Assembly: GCA_045617625.1 (NCBI GenBank)
Contig: JAZLJA010000037.1
Location: 1 to 64,000, forward strand
Length of the DNA: 64,000 bases
Direction: 5' to 3'
Source of the DNA: Firm-04 sp045617625
GTDB lineage: Bacteria > Bacillota > Clostridia > Oscillospirales > Ruminococcaceae
Part shown: positions 16,735 through 26,397 of the stretch, one piece after another
Layout of the letters: each line of letters opens with the position of its first letter
Position numbering within the stretch: the stretch's first letter is position 1
Program-made: the position numbers and the translations under genes
Notes under the pieces: generated by a model
Databases searched by the model: none
Told to the model about the DNA's origin: nothing
The model's input: only the letters and a program-made list of their open reading frames with translations

Positions 16735-18138
16735 ATGGGCGGTTTATTCGGCGTAGCATCCAAAGATGACTGCGTTGCAGACCTCTTTTTCGGAACGGAT
16801 TATCACACCCACCTCGGCGCACGCAGAGGCGGTATGTCCGTTTACAGCGATGAATGCGGATTCCAGCGTGCGATCCATAATATCGAAAACACACCATTCC
16901 GTACTAAGTTTGAGAGCGACATGAACGAAATGAACGGGCGCATGGGCATCGGCTGCATCAGCGATACCGACCCGCAGCCCATCATGATCCGCTCGCATCT
17001 CGGCAGCTATGCCCTCACCACCGTGGGGCGCATCAACAACACCGAGGAACTTGTCGAGGAAGTGTTCCACACGGGTGCAAGCCACTTCACAGAAGCAAGC
17101 GGCAGCATCATCAACAACACGGAACTTGTTGCCGCACTCATCAATCAGTGCGACTCCATCCCCGAAGGCATCCGTTACGCACAAAGCAAAATCGACGGCT
17201 CCCTGACGCTGCTGCTCATGACCCCCAAGGGCATTTATGCCGCCCGCGACCTCATGGGCAGAACCCCGATCATCCTCGGGCACAAGGAAACCGGATACGT
17301 CGCGTGCTTTGAATCGTTCTCCTATATGAACCTGCAATACCGCTATGTGCGGGATCTGGGTCCCGGAGAGATCGTGTTCTTCGATGCAGAACACTGCGAA
17401 ACGGTCATGCAGCCCAACAACAAAATGAAGATCTGCGCATTTCTGTGGATCTATTACGGCTACACCACCTCGTGCTATGAGGGCGTGAATGTGGAAGTCA
17501 TGCGCAACCGCTGCGGTGCGCTGCTCGCCAAGCGCGACAAAGGCATCGACGTGGACTATGTGGCAGGAATTCCCGATTCGGGCAACGGTCACGCCATCGG
17601 CTATGCGAATGAAAGCGGCATCTGCTTTGCCAGACCGTTCATCAAATATACGCCGACATGGCCGCGCAGCTTCATGCCCCGTCACCAGTCGATGCGCAAT
17701 CTGATCGCCCGCATGAAACTGATCCCTGTGGAGCAGCTCATTCAGGGCAAAAAACTGCTGTTCCTCGACGATTCCATCGTGCGCGGCACTCAAATGCGCG
17801 AAACGGTTCAGTTCCTGTATGAGAACGGCGCAAAAGAAGTCCATATCCGTTCCGCATCACCACCCAGTATGTTCGGATGCAAATATCTGAACTTCTCGCG
17901 GTCGAAATCCGAAATGGATCTGATCGCACGGCAGGTCGTCCGCGATTTTGACGACAATGATGACCGCCTCGCAGAATACTGCGTGGACAATTCGGAACGA
18001 TATCAGGCGATGGTGGAGGAAATCCGCAAACGGCTGAATTTCACCTCGCTGAAATATCACCTGCTCGCAGATGTCAAAGAAGCTGTCGGGATTGACCCCG
18101 ATATGCTCTGCACCTACTGCTGGACAGGAAAGGAATAA
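16735..18138 (+). CDS. purF: Amidophosphoribosyltransferase-like PurF lacking the N-terminal Cys nucleophile
   Basis: 467 aa. The C-terminal phosphoribosyltransferase half has the PRPP loop LFLDDSIVRGTQM, and the N-terminal half is a class II glutamine amidotransferase fold. Canonical PurF matures to an N-terminal Cys in CGVFG; here the matching segment reads MGGLFGV, with Gly in the Cys position. A Cys occurs at residue 13. Start ATG 16735 has GGAGGAAACTT before it, and no upstream in-frame start gives a Cys. I recall PurF homologues of this MGGxFG type in clostridia and Bacteroidetes, so it is probably a real subfamily rather than a mutation. It may use ammonia or have another role. Operon position argues that it makes phosphoribosylamine. 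Confidence 0.88.
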   Translation: MGGLFGVASKDDCVADLFFGTDYHTHLGARRGGMSVYSDECGFQRAIHNIENTPFRTKFESDMNEMNGRMGIGCISDTDPQPIMIRSHLGSYALTTVGRINNTEELVEEVFHTGASHFTEASGSIINNTELVAALINQCDSIPEGIRYAQSKIDGSLTLLLMTPKGIYAARDLMGRTPIILGHKETGYVACFESFSYMNLQYRYVRDLGPGEIVFFDAEHCETVMQPNNKMKICAFLWIYYGYTTSCYEGVNVEVMRNRCGALLAKRDKGIDVDYVAGIPDSGNGHAIGYANESGICFARPFIKYTPTWPRSFMPRHQSMRNLIARMKLIPVEQLIQGKKLLFLDDSIVRGTQMRETVQFLYENGAKEVHIRSASPPSMFGCKYLNFSRSKSEMDLIARQVVRDFDDNDDRLAEYCVDNSERYQAMVEEIRKRLNFTSLKYHLLADVKEAVGIDPDMLCTYCWTGKE

Positions 18139-18303
18139 ACTGCTTCATCCGCGAAGCGTATGCCTCTTATGCGAGACATATCGCAGAGCGCAAAACACTC
18201 TTTTCCTTACAAAACATCAGGAAGGGAATGTTGGGAACCCCTATGAAGCGGGTTTCTTCACGAGTTTCCCATAAATCCCAATCGACGAAAGGATCTACAC
18301 TGC

Positions 18304-19347
18304 ATGGAAAACAAGAACAGCTTTTCTGAAAGCTACAAAAAAGCAGGCGTTGATGTCACAGCAGGCTACCGCTCTGTGGAACTGATGAAACAGCACGTTG
18401 CCCGCACGGTCACAAGCGGTGTGCTGGACGGCATCGGCGGCTTTGGCGGTCTGTTTGCACCTGATCTGAAGGGCATGGAGGAGCCTGTCCTCGTTTCGGG
18501 CACTGACGGTGTCGGCACCAAGCTGAAGATCGCATTTCTCATGGACAAGCACGATACCATCGGTATCGACTGTGTCGCCATGTGTGTCAACGACGTCATC
18601 TGCTGCGGTGCAAAACCGCTTTTCTTCCTCGATTACATCGCCTGCGGCAAGAATTATCCCGAGAAGATCGCGGAGATCGTCAAGGGCGTGGCTGAGGGAT
18701 GTGTGCAGTCTGAATGTGCACTCATCGGCGGCGAAACCGCCGAGCATCCCGGCATGATGCCTGATGAGGAATATGACCTTGCAGGCTTCACCGTCGGCAT
18801 TGTGGATAAGAAAAAGATCCTTGACACCGCAAAGCAAAAGGCAGGCGATGTTCTGATCGCACTGCCCTCCACGGGTGTTCATTCCAACGGTTTTTCACTT
18901 GTCCGCAACGTATTCACCATCAACGAACAGAACCTTGCAAGACATTTCGCTGATCTCGGCTCGACCCTCGGCGAATGCCTGCTGACCCCCACCCGCATCT
19001 ATGTCAAGTCGATTCTGTCATTGCTGCAAAAGGTCAATGTCAAGTCGATCTCCCACATCACGGGCGGCGGTTTCTACGAGAACATTCCGCGTTCTCTGCC
19101 GCAGGGTCTTTCTGCCCGCATCCAGCGCAAGGATGTGCAGGTTCTCCCGATTTTCGACCTCATCGCACGCACGGGCAACATCCCCGAGCGCGATATGTTC
19201 AATACCTTTAATATGGGCGTGGGCATGATCGCCTGCGTCGCTCCCGAAGATGCCGATGCTGCGATCGCAAGCCTGAAAGCAACGGGCGAAAACGCCTACG
19301 TGCTGGGTGAGCTTGTCGAAAGCACTGAGGGCGTCATCATCGAATAA
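18304..19347 (+). CDS. purM: AIR synthase PurM
   Basis: 347 aa, normal length. The family start SYKKAGVDVTAGY, the DGVGTKLKIAF motif and the GGETAEHPGMM segment are present. It cyclises FGAM to AIR using ATP. Start ATG 18304 follows GAAAGGA. The 165-bp gap after purF is longer than the others in the operon and shows no promoter that I trust. Confidence 0.95.
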   Translation: MENKNSFSESYKKAGVDVTAGYRSVELMKQHVARTVTSGVLDGIGGFGGLFAPDLKGMEEPVLVSGTDGVGTKLKIAFLMDKHDTIGIDCVAMCVNDVICCGAKPLFFLDYIACGKNYPEKIAEIVKGVAEGCVQSECALIGGETAEHPGMMPDEEYDLAGFTVGIVDKKKILDTAKQKAGDVLIALPSTGVHSNGFSLVRNVFTINEQNLARHFADLGSTLGECLLTPTRIYVKSILSLLQKVNVKSISHITGGGFYENIPRSLPQGLSARIQRKDVQVLPIFDLIARTGNIPERDMFNTFNMGVGMIACVAPEDADAAIASLKATGENAYVLGELVESTEGVIIE

Positions 19348-19379
19348 TCCCCGCAAAATCGAGAAAAAGAGGTGTGCAT

Positions 19380-20153
19380 ATGGCTGACGAACTGTTACAG
19401 AATGAGCCACAAAACGCTCCCGCTTCCGCAAAAAACAAGCTGGAGGAACATCCGCTGATGACCGGCGATGCGCTCGGCATGGCGGAGGAAGATTGGCATG
19501 ATCCCCGTGAGGGCATGGATCTTCCGCGCAAAAAGATCGTCGTGCTGGTTTCAGGCGGCGGCACCAATTTGCAGGCACTCATCGACGCGCAAAACCGCGG
19601 CGAACTGGGCGGCGGCCGTATCACCTGCGTCATCAGTTCCCGCCCCGATGCCTACGCGCTGGTGCGTGCCAAGGATAACGGCATTCCCACCCGCGTGATT
19701 CAGCGCAAAGCGTTCCCAAGCGTGGAGGCTTACAGTGCCGCCATGCTGGAGGCGTTCTACGAGGAATATGCTGATCTGATCGTGCAGGCGGGCTTCATGA
19801 CCATTCTCGATCAAACCATCTGCCGCGCTTACCCCAACAAAATGATGAACGTTCACCCCGCCCTCATCCCAAGCTTCTGCGGCAAGGGATTCTATGGGCT
19901 TCATGTCCATGAGGCGGCACTCGCAAAGGGTGTCAAGGTCACGGGTGCAACGGTGCATTTCGTCAACGAGGTCTGCGACGGCGGCCCGATCATTCTTCAG
20001 CAGGCTGTTGCGATCGAACAGGACGACACACCCGAAACACTTCAGCGGCGCGTAATGGAACAGGCAGAATGGAAGATCCTGCCCGAAGCGGTGCGGCTGT
20101 TCTGTGAGGATAAGCTTTCTGTCCGCGACGGCAAGGTGTATATTGAGGAATGA
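19380..20153 (+). CDS. purN: Phosphoribosylglycinamide formyltransferase PurN with N-terminal extension
   Basis: 257 aa. The GART core starts at about residue 52 (KKIVVLVSGGGTNLQAL) and includes the formyl-folate/catalytic segment NVHPALIPSFCGKGFYG. It transfers formyl from 10-formyl-THF to GAR. The family is usually near 200 aa; the first 50 residues here are acidic, low in complexity and unrecognised. ATG 19380 has GAGGTG upstream. An internal ATG (about 19516) just before the core has only a weak GAGGG, so the extension is probably translated. Confidence 0.9.
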   Translation: MADELLQNEPQNAPASAKNKLEEHPLMTGDALGMAEEDWHDPREGMDLPRKKIVVLVSGGGTNLQALIDAQNRGELGGGRITCVISSRPDAYALVRAKDNGIPTRVIQRKAFPSVEAYSAAMLEAFYEEYADLIVQAGFMTILDQTICRAYPNKMMNVHPALIPSFCGKGFYGLHVHEAALAKGVKVTGATVHFVNEVCDGGPIILQQAVAIEQDDTPETLQRRVMEQAEWKILPEAVRLFCEDKLSVRDGKVYIEE

Positions 20154-20232
20154 TCCGCATACTCCCCCATAACAGAAACATTTTCCCTTTGGGATCCCAT
20201 ATTTTCACAAACCACAAACGGAGGTCAAACGC

Positions 20233-20964
20233 ATGAAAATGATTTCCCTTGCACAAGAACTGCAAAACAACAGTTATCCCGGCAGAGGCATCATCCTCGG
20301 CAGAAGCGCAAACGGTAAATCCGCTGTTGCTGCATACTTCATCATGGGCAGAAGCGAAAACTCGCGCAACCGCATTTTTGTGCCCGATGGCGCAGGTCTC
20401 AAAACACAGGCTTACGATGAGAGCAAATGCACTGACCCCTCTCTCATCATCTATTCGCCCGTGCGTGTTCTGGGCAACAAAACCATCGTCACCAACGGCG
20501 ACCAGACCGACACCATCTACGACGCGATGAACCACCAGTTCACCTTTGAACAGGGACTTCGTGCGCGGCAGTTTGAACCCGATGCCCCCAACTATACCCC
20601 TCGTATTTCCGGCATCATCCGCTGCGAAAACGGCAGCTTCAATTACGCACTCTCCATCCTGAAAAGTGCGAACGGCGACCCCTCCTCCTGCCAGCGTTTC
20701 ACCTTTACCTATCAGAATCCTGTGGCAGGTCAGGGACACTTCATCCACACCTATGTCGGCGACGGCAACCCGCTGCCCAGCTTTGAGGGCGAACCCAAGC
20801 TTGTCTCCATCCCCGATGATATCGACGGATTCACACAGCTCCTCTGGAACAACCTCAACCCCGACAACAAGATCTCCCTGTTCGTGCGCTATATCAACCC
20901 CGAGGACGGCAGTGCCGTCAGCAAGATCGTCAACCGCTACGGCAATACGCCCAAGAAGGACTAA
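20233..20964 (+). CDS. purO: IMP cyclohydrolase, PurO-type
   Basis: 243 aa. The opening YPGRGIILGRSANGK and the following segments ENSRNRIF and SLIIYSPVR match the archaeal-type IMP cyclohydrolase PurO family, not the N-domain of bifunctional PurH. It closes FAICAR to IMP, the last step of the pathway. Start ATG 20233 follows GGAGGTC. The next gene supplies the preceding formyltransferase step, so the two replace PurH. Confidence 0.88.
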   Translation: MKMISLAQELQNNSYPGRGIILGRSANGKSAVAAYFIMGRSENSRNRIFVPDGAGLKTQAYDESKCTDPSLIIYSPVRVLGNKTIVTNGDQTDTIYDAMNHQFTFEQGLRARQFEPDAPNYTPRISGIIRCENGSFNYALSILKSANGDPSSCQRFTFTYQNPVAGQGHFIHTYVGDGNPLPSFEGEPKLVSIPDDIDGFTQLLWNNLNPDNKISLFVRYINPEDGSAVSKIVNRYGNTPKKD

Positions 20965-20991
20965 TCCACATCACGGAAAGGACTGTTAATC

Positions 20992-22176
20992 ATGGAAACA
21001 GAACGCCTTTTGAAATATGGCTGCAACCCCAATCAGAAGCCTGCACGCGTCTTTATGAACGACGGCAGTGCGTTGCCGATCACCGTGCTTTCGGGCAACC
21101 CCGGTTATATCAACCTGCTGGATGCCTTCAACGGCTGGCAGCTTGTCCGCGAACTGAAAGCTGCAACGGGTATGCCCGCTGCGACTTCGTTCAAGCACGT
21201 TTCGCCCGCAGGTGCTGCAATCGGCAGACCGCTCTCCGACACGCTCAAGAAAATCTATTTTGTCGATGATCTGGGCGAACTCTCCCCCCTTGCCTGCGCT
21301 TACGCAAGAGCAAGAGGTGCTGACAGAATGTCCTCTTTCGGCGACTGGATCTCCCTCTCCGATGAGTGCGACGCCATCACCGCAAAGCTGATCGCCCGCG
21401 AAGTCTCCGACGGTATCATCGCTCCCGGCTATACCGACGAGGCACTCGAGATCCTGAAAACCAAGCGCAAGGGCAACTATAACATCGTGCAGATCGACCC
21501 GAACTACGAGCCTGCAAAAATCGAGCACAAGGAAGTGTTCGGCATCACCTTCGAGCAGGGCAGAAACGATCTCGCGATCAACGAAGAAACGATGCTTTCC
21601 AACATCGTCACCGAGAACAAGAACATCCCTGAGGACAAGAAATTCGACCTCATCATCTCCCTCATCACCCTGAAATACACCCAGTCCAACTCTGTCTGCT
21701 ACGTCAAGGACGGTCAGGCAATCGGCATCGGCGCAGGACAGCAGTCGAGAATTCACTGCACCCGTCTGGCAGGCACCAAGGCAGATAACTGGTGGCTGCG
21801 TCAGGCACCGCAGGTGCTGAATCTCCCGTTCCGTGACGATATCAAGCGCCCCGACCGCGACAACGCCATCGACCTCTACATCGGTGAGGATTACATGGAC
21901 ATCCTTGCAGACGGCGAATGGGAGCGCGTGTTCACTGAAAAGCCTCCTGTCTTCACGAAAGAGGAGCGTCAGGCATGGATTGCCCAAAACACCGACGTCT
22001 GCCTCGGCTCTGACGCATTTTTCCCGTTCCCCGACAACATCGACCGCGCTTACAAGAGCGGCGTCAAGTATATTGTCGAACCGGGCGGCTCCATCCGCGA
22101 TGACATCGTCATTGAACAGTGCAACAAATATGACATTGCAATGGCGTTCTGCGGTCTGCGTCTGTTCCACCACTAA
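20992..22176 (+). CDS. purH: Stand-alone AICAR formyltransferase (PurH transformylase domain only)
   Basis: 394 aa. It corresponds to the AICAR transformylase part of PurH (KYGCNPNQKPA near the start; SFKHVSPAGAA; AGQQSRIHCTRLAG; SDAFFPFPDNID; PGGSIRDD). The N-terminal IMP cyclohydrolase domain of bifunctional PurH is absent and its job is presumably done by the adjacent PurO. It transfers formyl from 10-formyl-THF to AICAR. Start ATG 20992 follows GGAAAGGA. Confidence 0.92.
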   Translation: METERLLKYGCNPNQKPARVFMNDGSALPITVLSGNPGYINLLDAFNGWQLVRELKAATGMPAATSFKHVSPAGAAIGRPLSDTLKKIYFVDDLGELSPLACAYARARGADRMSSFGDWISLSDECDAITAKLIAREVSDGIIAPGYTDEALEILKTKRKGNYNIVQIDPNYEPAKIEHKEVFGITFEQGRNDLAINEETMLSNIVTENKNIPEDKKFDLIISLITLKYTQSNSVCYVKDGQAIGIGAGQQSRIHCTRLAGTKADNWWLRQAPQVLNLPFRDDIKRPDRDNAIDLYIGEDYMDILADGEWERVFTEKPPVFTKEERQAWIAQNTDVCLGSDAFFPFPDNIDRAYKSGVKYIVEPGGSIRDDIVIEQCNKYDIAMAFCGLRLFHH

Positions 22177-22195
22177 GATTGATCCCCGTTCTTTT

Positions 22196-22222
22196 CCCGA
22201 AACGGTTTTGCGCCGTTTCGGG
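22196..22222 (+). other. Intercistronic hairpin before purD
   Basis: CCCGAAACGG (22196-22205) and CCGTTTCGGG (22213-22222) form a perfect 10-bp stem with a 7-nt loop. It is followed by GGGAGG rather than T residues, so it is not a classic terminator; it may affect mRNA stability between the formyltransferase and purD. Confidence 0.55.
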
Positions 22223-22324
22223 GGAGGAATCGCGGTTTCCGTTTGGAATGGCATCATGTCTGACATGGCGGGATTCCAAATGCAAATCCATCCCCATTTT
22301 ATCACCGAAAGGAAAAACCACAAC

Positions 22325-23608
22325 ATGAAAGTATTAGTAGTCGGCGGCGGCGGCAGAGAACACGCCATCATCATGAAGCTTGCAGAAAGCAAGCGCGTCA
22401 CAAAGCTTTATTGTGCCCCCGGAAACGGCGGCATTGCAAAATATGCGGAATGTTTCCCTGTCAAGGCGACCGATCTGGACGGAATGCTCGCACTTGCGAA
22501 CAAACTCGCGGTTGACTGGGTGTTTGTCGCACCCGATGACCCGCTGGTACTCGGCATGGCAGATATGCTGCGCGAAAACGGATTCAAAGTGTTCGGACCT
22601 TCAAAAGCAGCCGCCATCATCGAGGGAAGCAAGGTGTTTTCCAAGAACCTGATGAAGAAATACGGCATTCCCACTGCCGCCTACGAGGTGTTCACCGAGG
22701 CGGAGAAAGCGGTTGCCTACATCAAAGCACAGAACAGCTATCCGACAGTTGTCAAGGCGGATGGTCTGGCACTCGGAAAGGGCGTCATCATCGCACAGAA
22801 TGAACAGGAAGCCGTCGATGCCGTACACTCCATCATGGAGGACAAGATTTTCGGCGAAAGCGGTTCGCAGCTTGTCGTGGAAGAATTCCTGACCGGTCCT
22901 GAAGTCTCCGTGCTGGCATTCACCGACGGCAAAACAGTCTGCCCGATGATTTCCTCGATGGATCACAAACGTGCCCTCGACGGCGACAACGGCAAAAATA
23001 CGGGCGGCATGGGTACTGTCTCCCCCAACCCTTATTATACCGCTGACATCGCAAAACAGTGCATGGAGGAGATCTTCCTCCCCACAATGAATGCCATGAA
23101 CACCGAAAACCGCAGCTTCCGCGGCTGCCTTTACTTCGGTTTGATGCTCACCCCCAAGGGGCCGAAAGTCATCGAATATAACTGCCGCTTCGGCGACCCC
23201 GAAACACAGGTGGTGCTGCCGATGCTGGAAAATGACCTCATGGACATCATGGAGGCAACGGAAAACCAGAGTCTCGACAAGCTGCCCATGGCATGGAAAT
23301 CGGGTGCGTGCGCGTGCGTCATCCTCGCAAGCGGCGGATACCCCGAGAAATACGAAACCGGCAAGGAGATCTTTGGTCTGGATGCCAAGGGACAGTGCGC
23401 AGGTGCAGCGGTCTATCACGCAGGCACCAAGCTTTCGGAAGAAGGCAAGCTTCTGACCGCAGGCGGCAGAGTGCTGGGTGTCACTGCATCTGCCGATGAT
23501 CTGCAATCCGCACTGGACAAAGCCTATGCAGCCGTGAAAGGCATCGGTTTTGAAAAAATGCACTGCCGTTCCGATATCGGCAAGCGTGCATTGGCTGCCA
23601 AGAAATAA
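22325..23608 (+). CDS. purD: Phosphoribosylamine-glycine ligase PurD
   Basis: 427 aa, full length. The N-domain starts VLVVGGGGREHAI, and the ATP-grasp region has VVKADGLALGKGVI, KNTGGMG and EYNCRFGDPETQ. It makes GAR from phosphoribosylamine and glycine. Start ATG 22325 follows GAAAGGA. Last gene of the purine cluster. purL, purB, purA and guaA are not in the window; guaB is at 59967. Confidence 0.95.
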   Translation: MKVLVVGGGGREHAIIMKLAESKRVTKLYCAPGNGGIAKYAECFPVKATDLDGMLALANKLAVDWVFVAPDDPLVLGMADMLRENGFKVFGPSKAAAIIEGSKVFSKNLMKKYGIPTAAYEVFTEAEKAVAYIKAQNSYPTVVKADGLALGKGVIIAQNEQEAVDAVHSIMEDKIFGESGSQLVVEEFLTGPEVSVLAFTDGKTVCPMISSMDHKRALDGDNGKNTGGMGTVSPNPYYTADIAKQCMEEIFLPTMNAMNTENRSFRGCLYFGLMLTPKGPKVIEYNCRFGDPETQVVLPMLENDLMDIMEATENQSLDKLPMAWKSGACACVILASGGYPEKYETGKEIFGLDAKGQCAGAAVYHAGTKLSEEGKLLTAGGRVLGVTASADDLQSALDKAYAAVKGIGFEKMHCRSDIGKRALAAKK

Positions 23609-23640
23609 ACAATTTCAACAAAAGAGTGGAGGCTTCCGGT

Positions 23641-24516
23641 ATGTCCAAGAAAAACAAAACCACGCAGGAACTCGAAAAAGCCCCCAAGGCGCAAACGCCC
23701 CGCCCCGAGGTCAAACGCCCTTACACCGTCACCGACTGCATGAAACTTGCACGCATCGGCAACATTTTGTTTGTGGTGTTCATCATCATCAGCCTGATCT
23801 ACTATTCCGTCAACCCGCAGAACCGCGTTGCGCACATCGCATTTGAAACGATCGCCTACGGCACGGAAACATTCGGATTCGTGTTCTTCTCACTGGCAGT
23901 GATCTGGCTTGACCGTCTGGTGCGGGCACGCGGCGTGATGAAAGTGCTGCTGCTGGTCTACATCGTGACGGAAGTGGTGCTGATGCTTCTGGAGTTCAAG
24001 TTCATCTTCCCCAATGCCTATAACGGGCTCTCTCTCCCGCTGACGATATGTCATTCGATTTTTTCAGCAGGTGTGGCGTTTTCGATGCTTTCTCTGGATA
24101 CGGCAAGCCGTAAGATGGAAGCATTCATCATCGTCACCTGCACCATCATGCTGGCGGGAATGTTCCTGGGTCTTGCCGGATACCGTGTCTATGCAAGTAT
24201 TCTGATCAACGCATTTGCTTACATTTTCTTCACCACCGCAGTGCTCTATGAGCTGCGGCTGGAGGAAATCTCCATCGACTGCTACGGCGATCAGGCAAAA
24301 GTGGCAAAGTTCACCTCCACCATGTTCACCGATACCCCGCTGATGGTCGAAAAGCCCGAAAAGAAAAAGGAGACCCTCAAGCAAAAGGCAGAAAAAATCC
24401 GCGACACATTCACTTCGGAAGAACACACCATTCTCACCGACAAAGACGAGAAATTTGAATACGAATTCGGTGTGGACGATGACGAAGATGATGACGAGGA
24501 TGAGACCGACGCATGA
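23641..24516 (+). CDS. Membrane protein of unknown function with acidic tail
   Basis: 291 aa. A charged N-terminus (Lys/Pro-rich, about 1-35) leads to six likely membrane helices (about 42-210), then a cytoplasmic Lys/Glu-rich part and a run of Asp/Glu at the C-terminus. I do not recognise the family. Start ATG 23641 follows GTGGAGG. Its stop overlaps the uvrC start by 4 bp (ATGA), which suggests translational coupling but not a shared function. Confidence 0.7.
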   Translation: MSKKNKTTQELEKAPKAQTPRPEVKRPYTVTDCMKLARIGNILFVVFIIISLIYYSVNPQNRVAHIAFETIAYGTETFGFVFFSLAVIWLDRLVRARGVMKVLLLVYIVTEVVLMLLEFKFIFPNAYNGLSLPLTICHSIFSAGVAFSMLSLDTASRKMEAFIIVTCTIMLAGMFLGLAGYRVYASILINAFAYIFFTTAVLYELRLEEISIDCYGDQAKVAKFTSTMFTDTPLMVEKPEKKKETLKQKAEKIRDTFTSEEHTILTDKDEKFEYEFGVDDDEDDDEDETDA

Positions 24517-26381
24517 ATCCCCGACTTCCATACTTACAGGCGAAAACCGCCGCGCTGACATCTTCCCCCGGTGTGTATATCATGAAAAACAAGGCGGAGA
24601 AGATCCTCTACATCGGCAAAGCAAAAAACCTGAAAAACCGCGTCACCAGTTATTTCCGCGACCACCCCGACCACACCGTGAAAACCGCGAAAATGGTCTC
24701 GCAGGTTTATGACTATGATTTTATCGTCACTGCCTCGGAATATGAGGCACTGATTCTCGAATGCTCGCTCATCAAGCAGCATCAGCCGCCCTATAACATT
24801 CTGCTGAAGGATGACAAGGGCTATCACTACATCCGCATCTCCAAGGGCACATATCCGCGCATCACCGCCGAGGTCAACACCGAGGGGGAGGGCGAATATC
24901 TGGGTCCCTATATGAGCGGATTCACGACCAAACAAACCGTCAACACCGTCAACCGAATGTTTCGGCTGCCCACCTGTAACCGCGCATTTCCTGCACAATT
25001 CGGCAAACAGCGTCCCTGCCTGAATTTCCACATCGGACAGTGCATGGGCGTCTGCACAGGAAAAATCTCCGCAGGGGTGTATCAGGAAGCCCTCGCGGAT
25101 GCGGTACGCTTCATCAAAAACGGCGGCGACAAGACCATCCCGGTTTTGGAACAGCGTATGCAGGAAGCCGCAGAACGTCTGGCGTTTGAGGAGGCTGCCC
25201 GTCTCCGCGACCGCATTGCCGCAATTCGCAAGGCAGGCGAGCATCAGGATATCATGGATGCCGTGCGCGTCGATACCGATGCCGTCGGAATCGCAGAAAC
25301 AGGCACAGCAACGGCGATCTCCGTGCTGATCTACCGCGGCGGCAGACTTTACGACCAGTCTTCGTTCCTGATTTCCGCCGATGCCCTCTCTGAGCATCCG
25401 CTGGACGACTTTCTCCCGCAGTATTATGCGACCCGCACAGGCATCGACCTGCCCAAAGTGATTCTCGTCGAGCAGATGCCGCAGGAAAACGAACTGCTCT
25501 CGGATCTGCTTGCGAAACGTGCAGGGCACAGCGTCAGCGTCGAACAGCCGCAAAAAGGGCTTCGTCACCGTCTGGTGATGATGGCGAAACAAAATGCCCT
25601 CGAAAAGCTGTCGATACAGGCAGGGCGCACAGGCAAAGAACTGCTTGCCGTGGAAGAACTCGGTCGCATTCTGGGCTTGCCCAAACCACCCATGCGCATT
25701 GAAGCTTATGATATCTCCAACCTGTCCTCCGCCTCGATGGTGGCGGGCATGGTGGTGTTTGAAAGCGGCAGACCCCTGAAATCTGCATACCGCCGCTTTT
25801 CGATACAGGAAATCGACATTCAGAACGACTATGCCTCGATGCAGGAAGTCATTCGCCGCCGACTGACGGAATACCGCAAGGCACAGGAAGAATCCGATGA
25901 GACTGCCCGTGCCCTGAATGCGTTTGCCGTCCTGCCCGATCTGATTTTGCTCGACGGCGGCAAGGGCCATGTGGCGGCAATCGCCCCGATCCTTGAAGAA
26001 TTTGCGCTGCCTGTCCCATTGTTCGGCATGGTGAAAGACCAGAAGCACCGCACCAGAGCCATCGCAACCAACGGCGGCGAGATCGCTCTGCGCGATAAAC
26101 AGGCGGCTTTCGCACTGGTCACGCGCATTCAGGATGAAGTCCACCGCTTTGCCATCACCTATATGAAGGCAAAGCACAAGAAAAACACCTATACCCTCAC
26201 CTTGACGCAGGTCAAGGGCGTTGGCGAGAAGAAAGCACAAAAGCTGCTCCTCACCTATAAAACACGCACACAGCTCAAGGCGGCAAGCATCGAAGAACTC
26301 GCAAAGACCGCCGGCATTAACCTCGAAACAGCGGCAGAACTCCACAGCGTGATTGCGGAACTGCCTGATGATCTATCATAA
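24513..26381 (+). CDS. uvrC: Excinuclease ABC subunit C
   Basis: 622 aa, full length. The GIY-YIG nuclease domain (GVYIMKN, LYIGKAKNLKNRV) is followed by the Cys-rich stretch PCLNFHIGQCMGVCTG, a UVR motif (about 205-240), an RNase H-like nuclease domain (EAYDISNLS, LILLDGGKGH) and a C-terminal helix-hairpin-helix pair. It makes both incisions in nucleotide excision repair with UvrAB. Confidence 0.96.
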   Translation: MNPRLPYLQAKTAALTSSPGVYIMKNKAEKILYIGKAKNLKNRVTSYFRDHPDHTVKTAKMVSQVYDYDFIVTASEYEALILECSLIKQHQPPYNILLKDDKGYHYIRISKGTYPRITAEVNTEGEGEYLGPYMSGFTTKQTVNTVNRMFRLPTCNRAFPAQFGKQRPCLNFHIGQCMGVCTGKISAGVYQEALADAVRFIKNGGDKTIPVLEQRMQEAAERLAFEEAARLRDRIAAIRKAGEHQDIMDAVRVDTDAVGIAETGTATAISVLIYRGGRLYDQSSFLISADALSEHPLDDFLPQYYATRTGIDLPKVILVEQMPQENELLSDLLAKRAGHSVSVEQPQKGLRHRLVMMAKQNALEKLSIQAGRTGKELLAVEELGRILGLPKPPMRIEAYDISNLSSASMVAGMVVFESGRPLKSAYRRFSIQEIDIQNDYASMQEVIRRRLTEYRKAQEESDETARALNAFAVLPDLILLDGGKGHVAAIAPILEEFALPVPLFGMVKDQKHRTRAIATNGGEIALRDKQAAFALVTRIQDEVHRFAITYMKAKHKKNTYTLTLTQVKGVGEKKAQKLLLTYKTRTQLKAASIEELAKTAGINLETAAELHSVIAELPDDLS

Positions 26382-26397
26382 AAAAGGGGGCACGATT

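Noticed and set aside
24534..26345. 603-codon minus-strand frame opposite uvrC
   Set aside because: uvrC on the plus strand has all its domains. The opposite frame is Cys/His/Phe-rich in the way of antisense frames and matches nothing.
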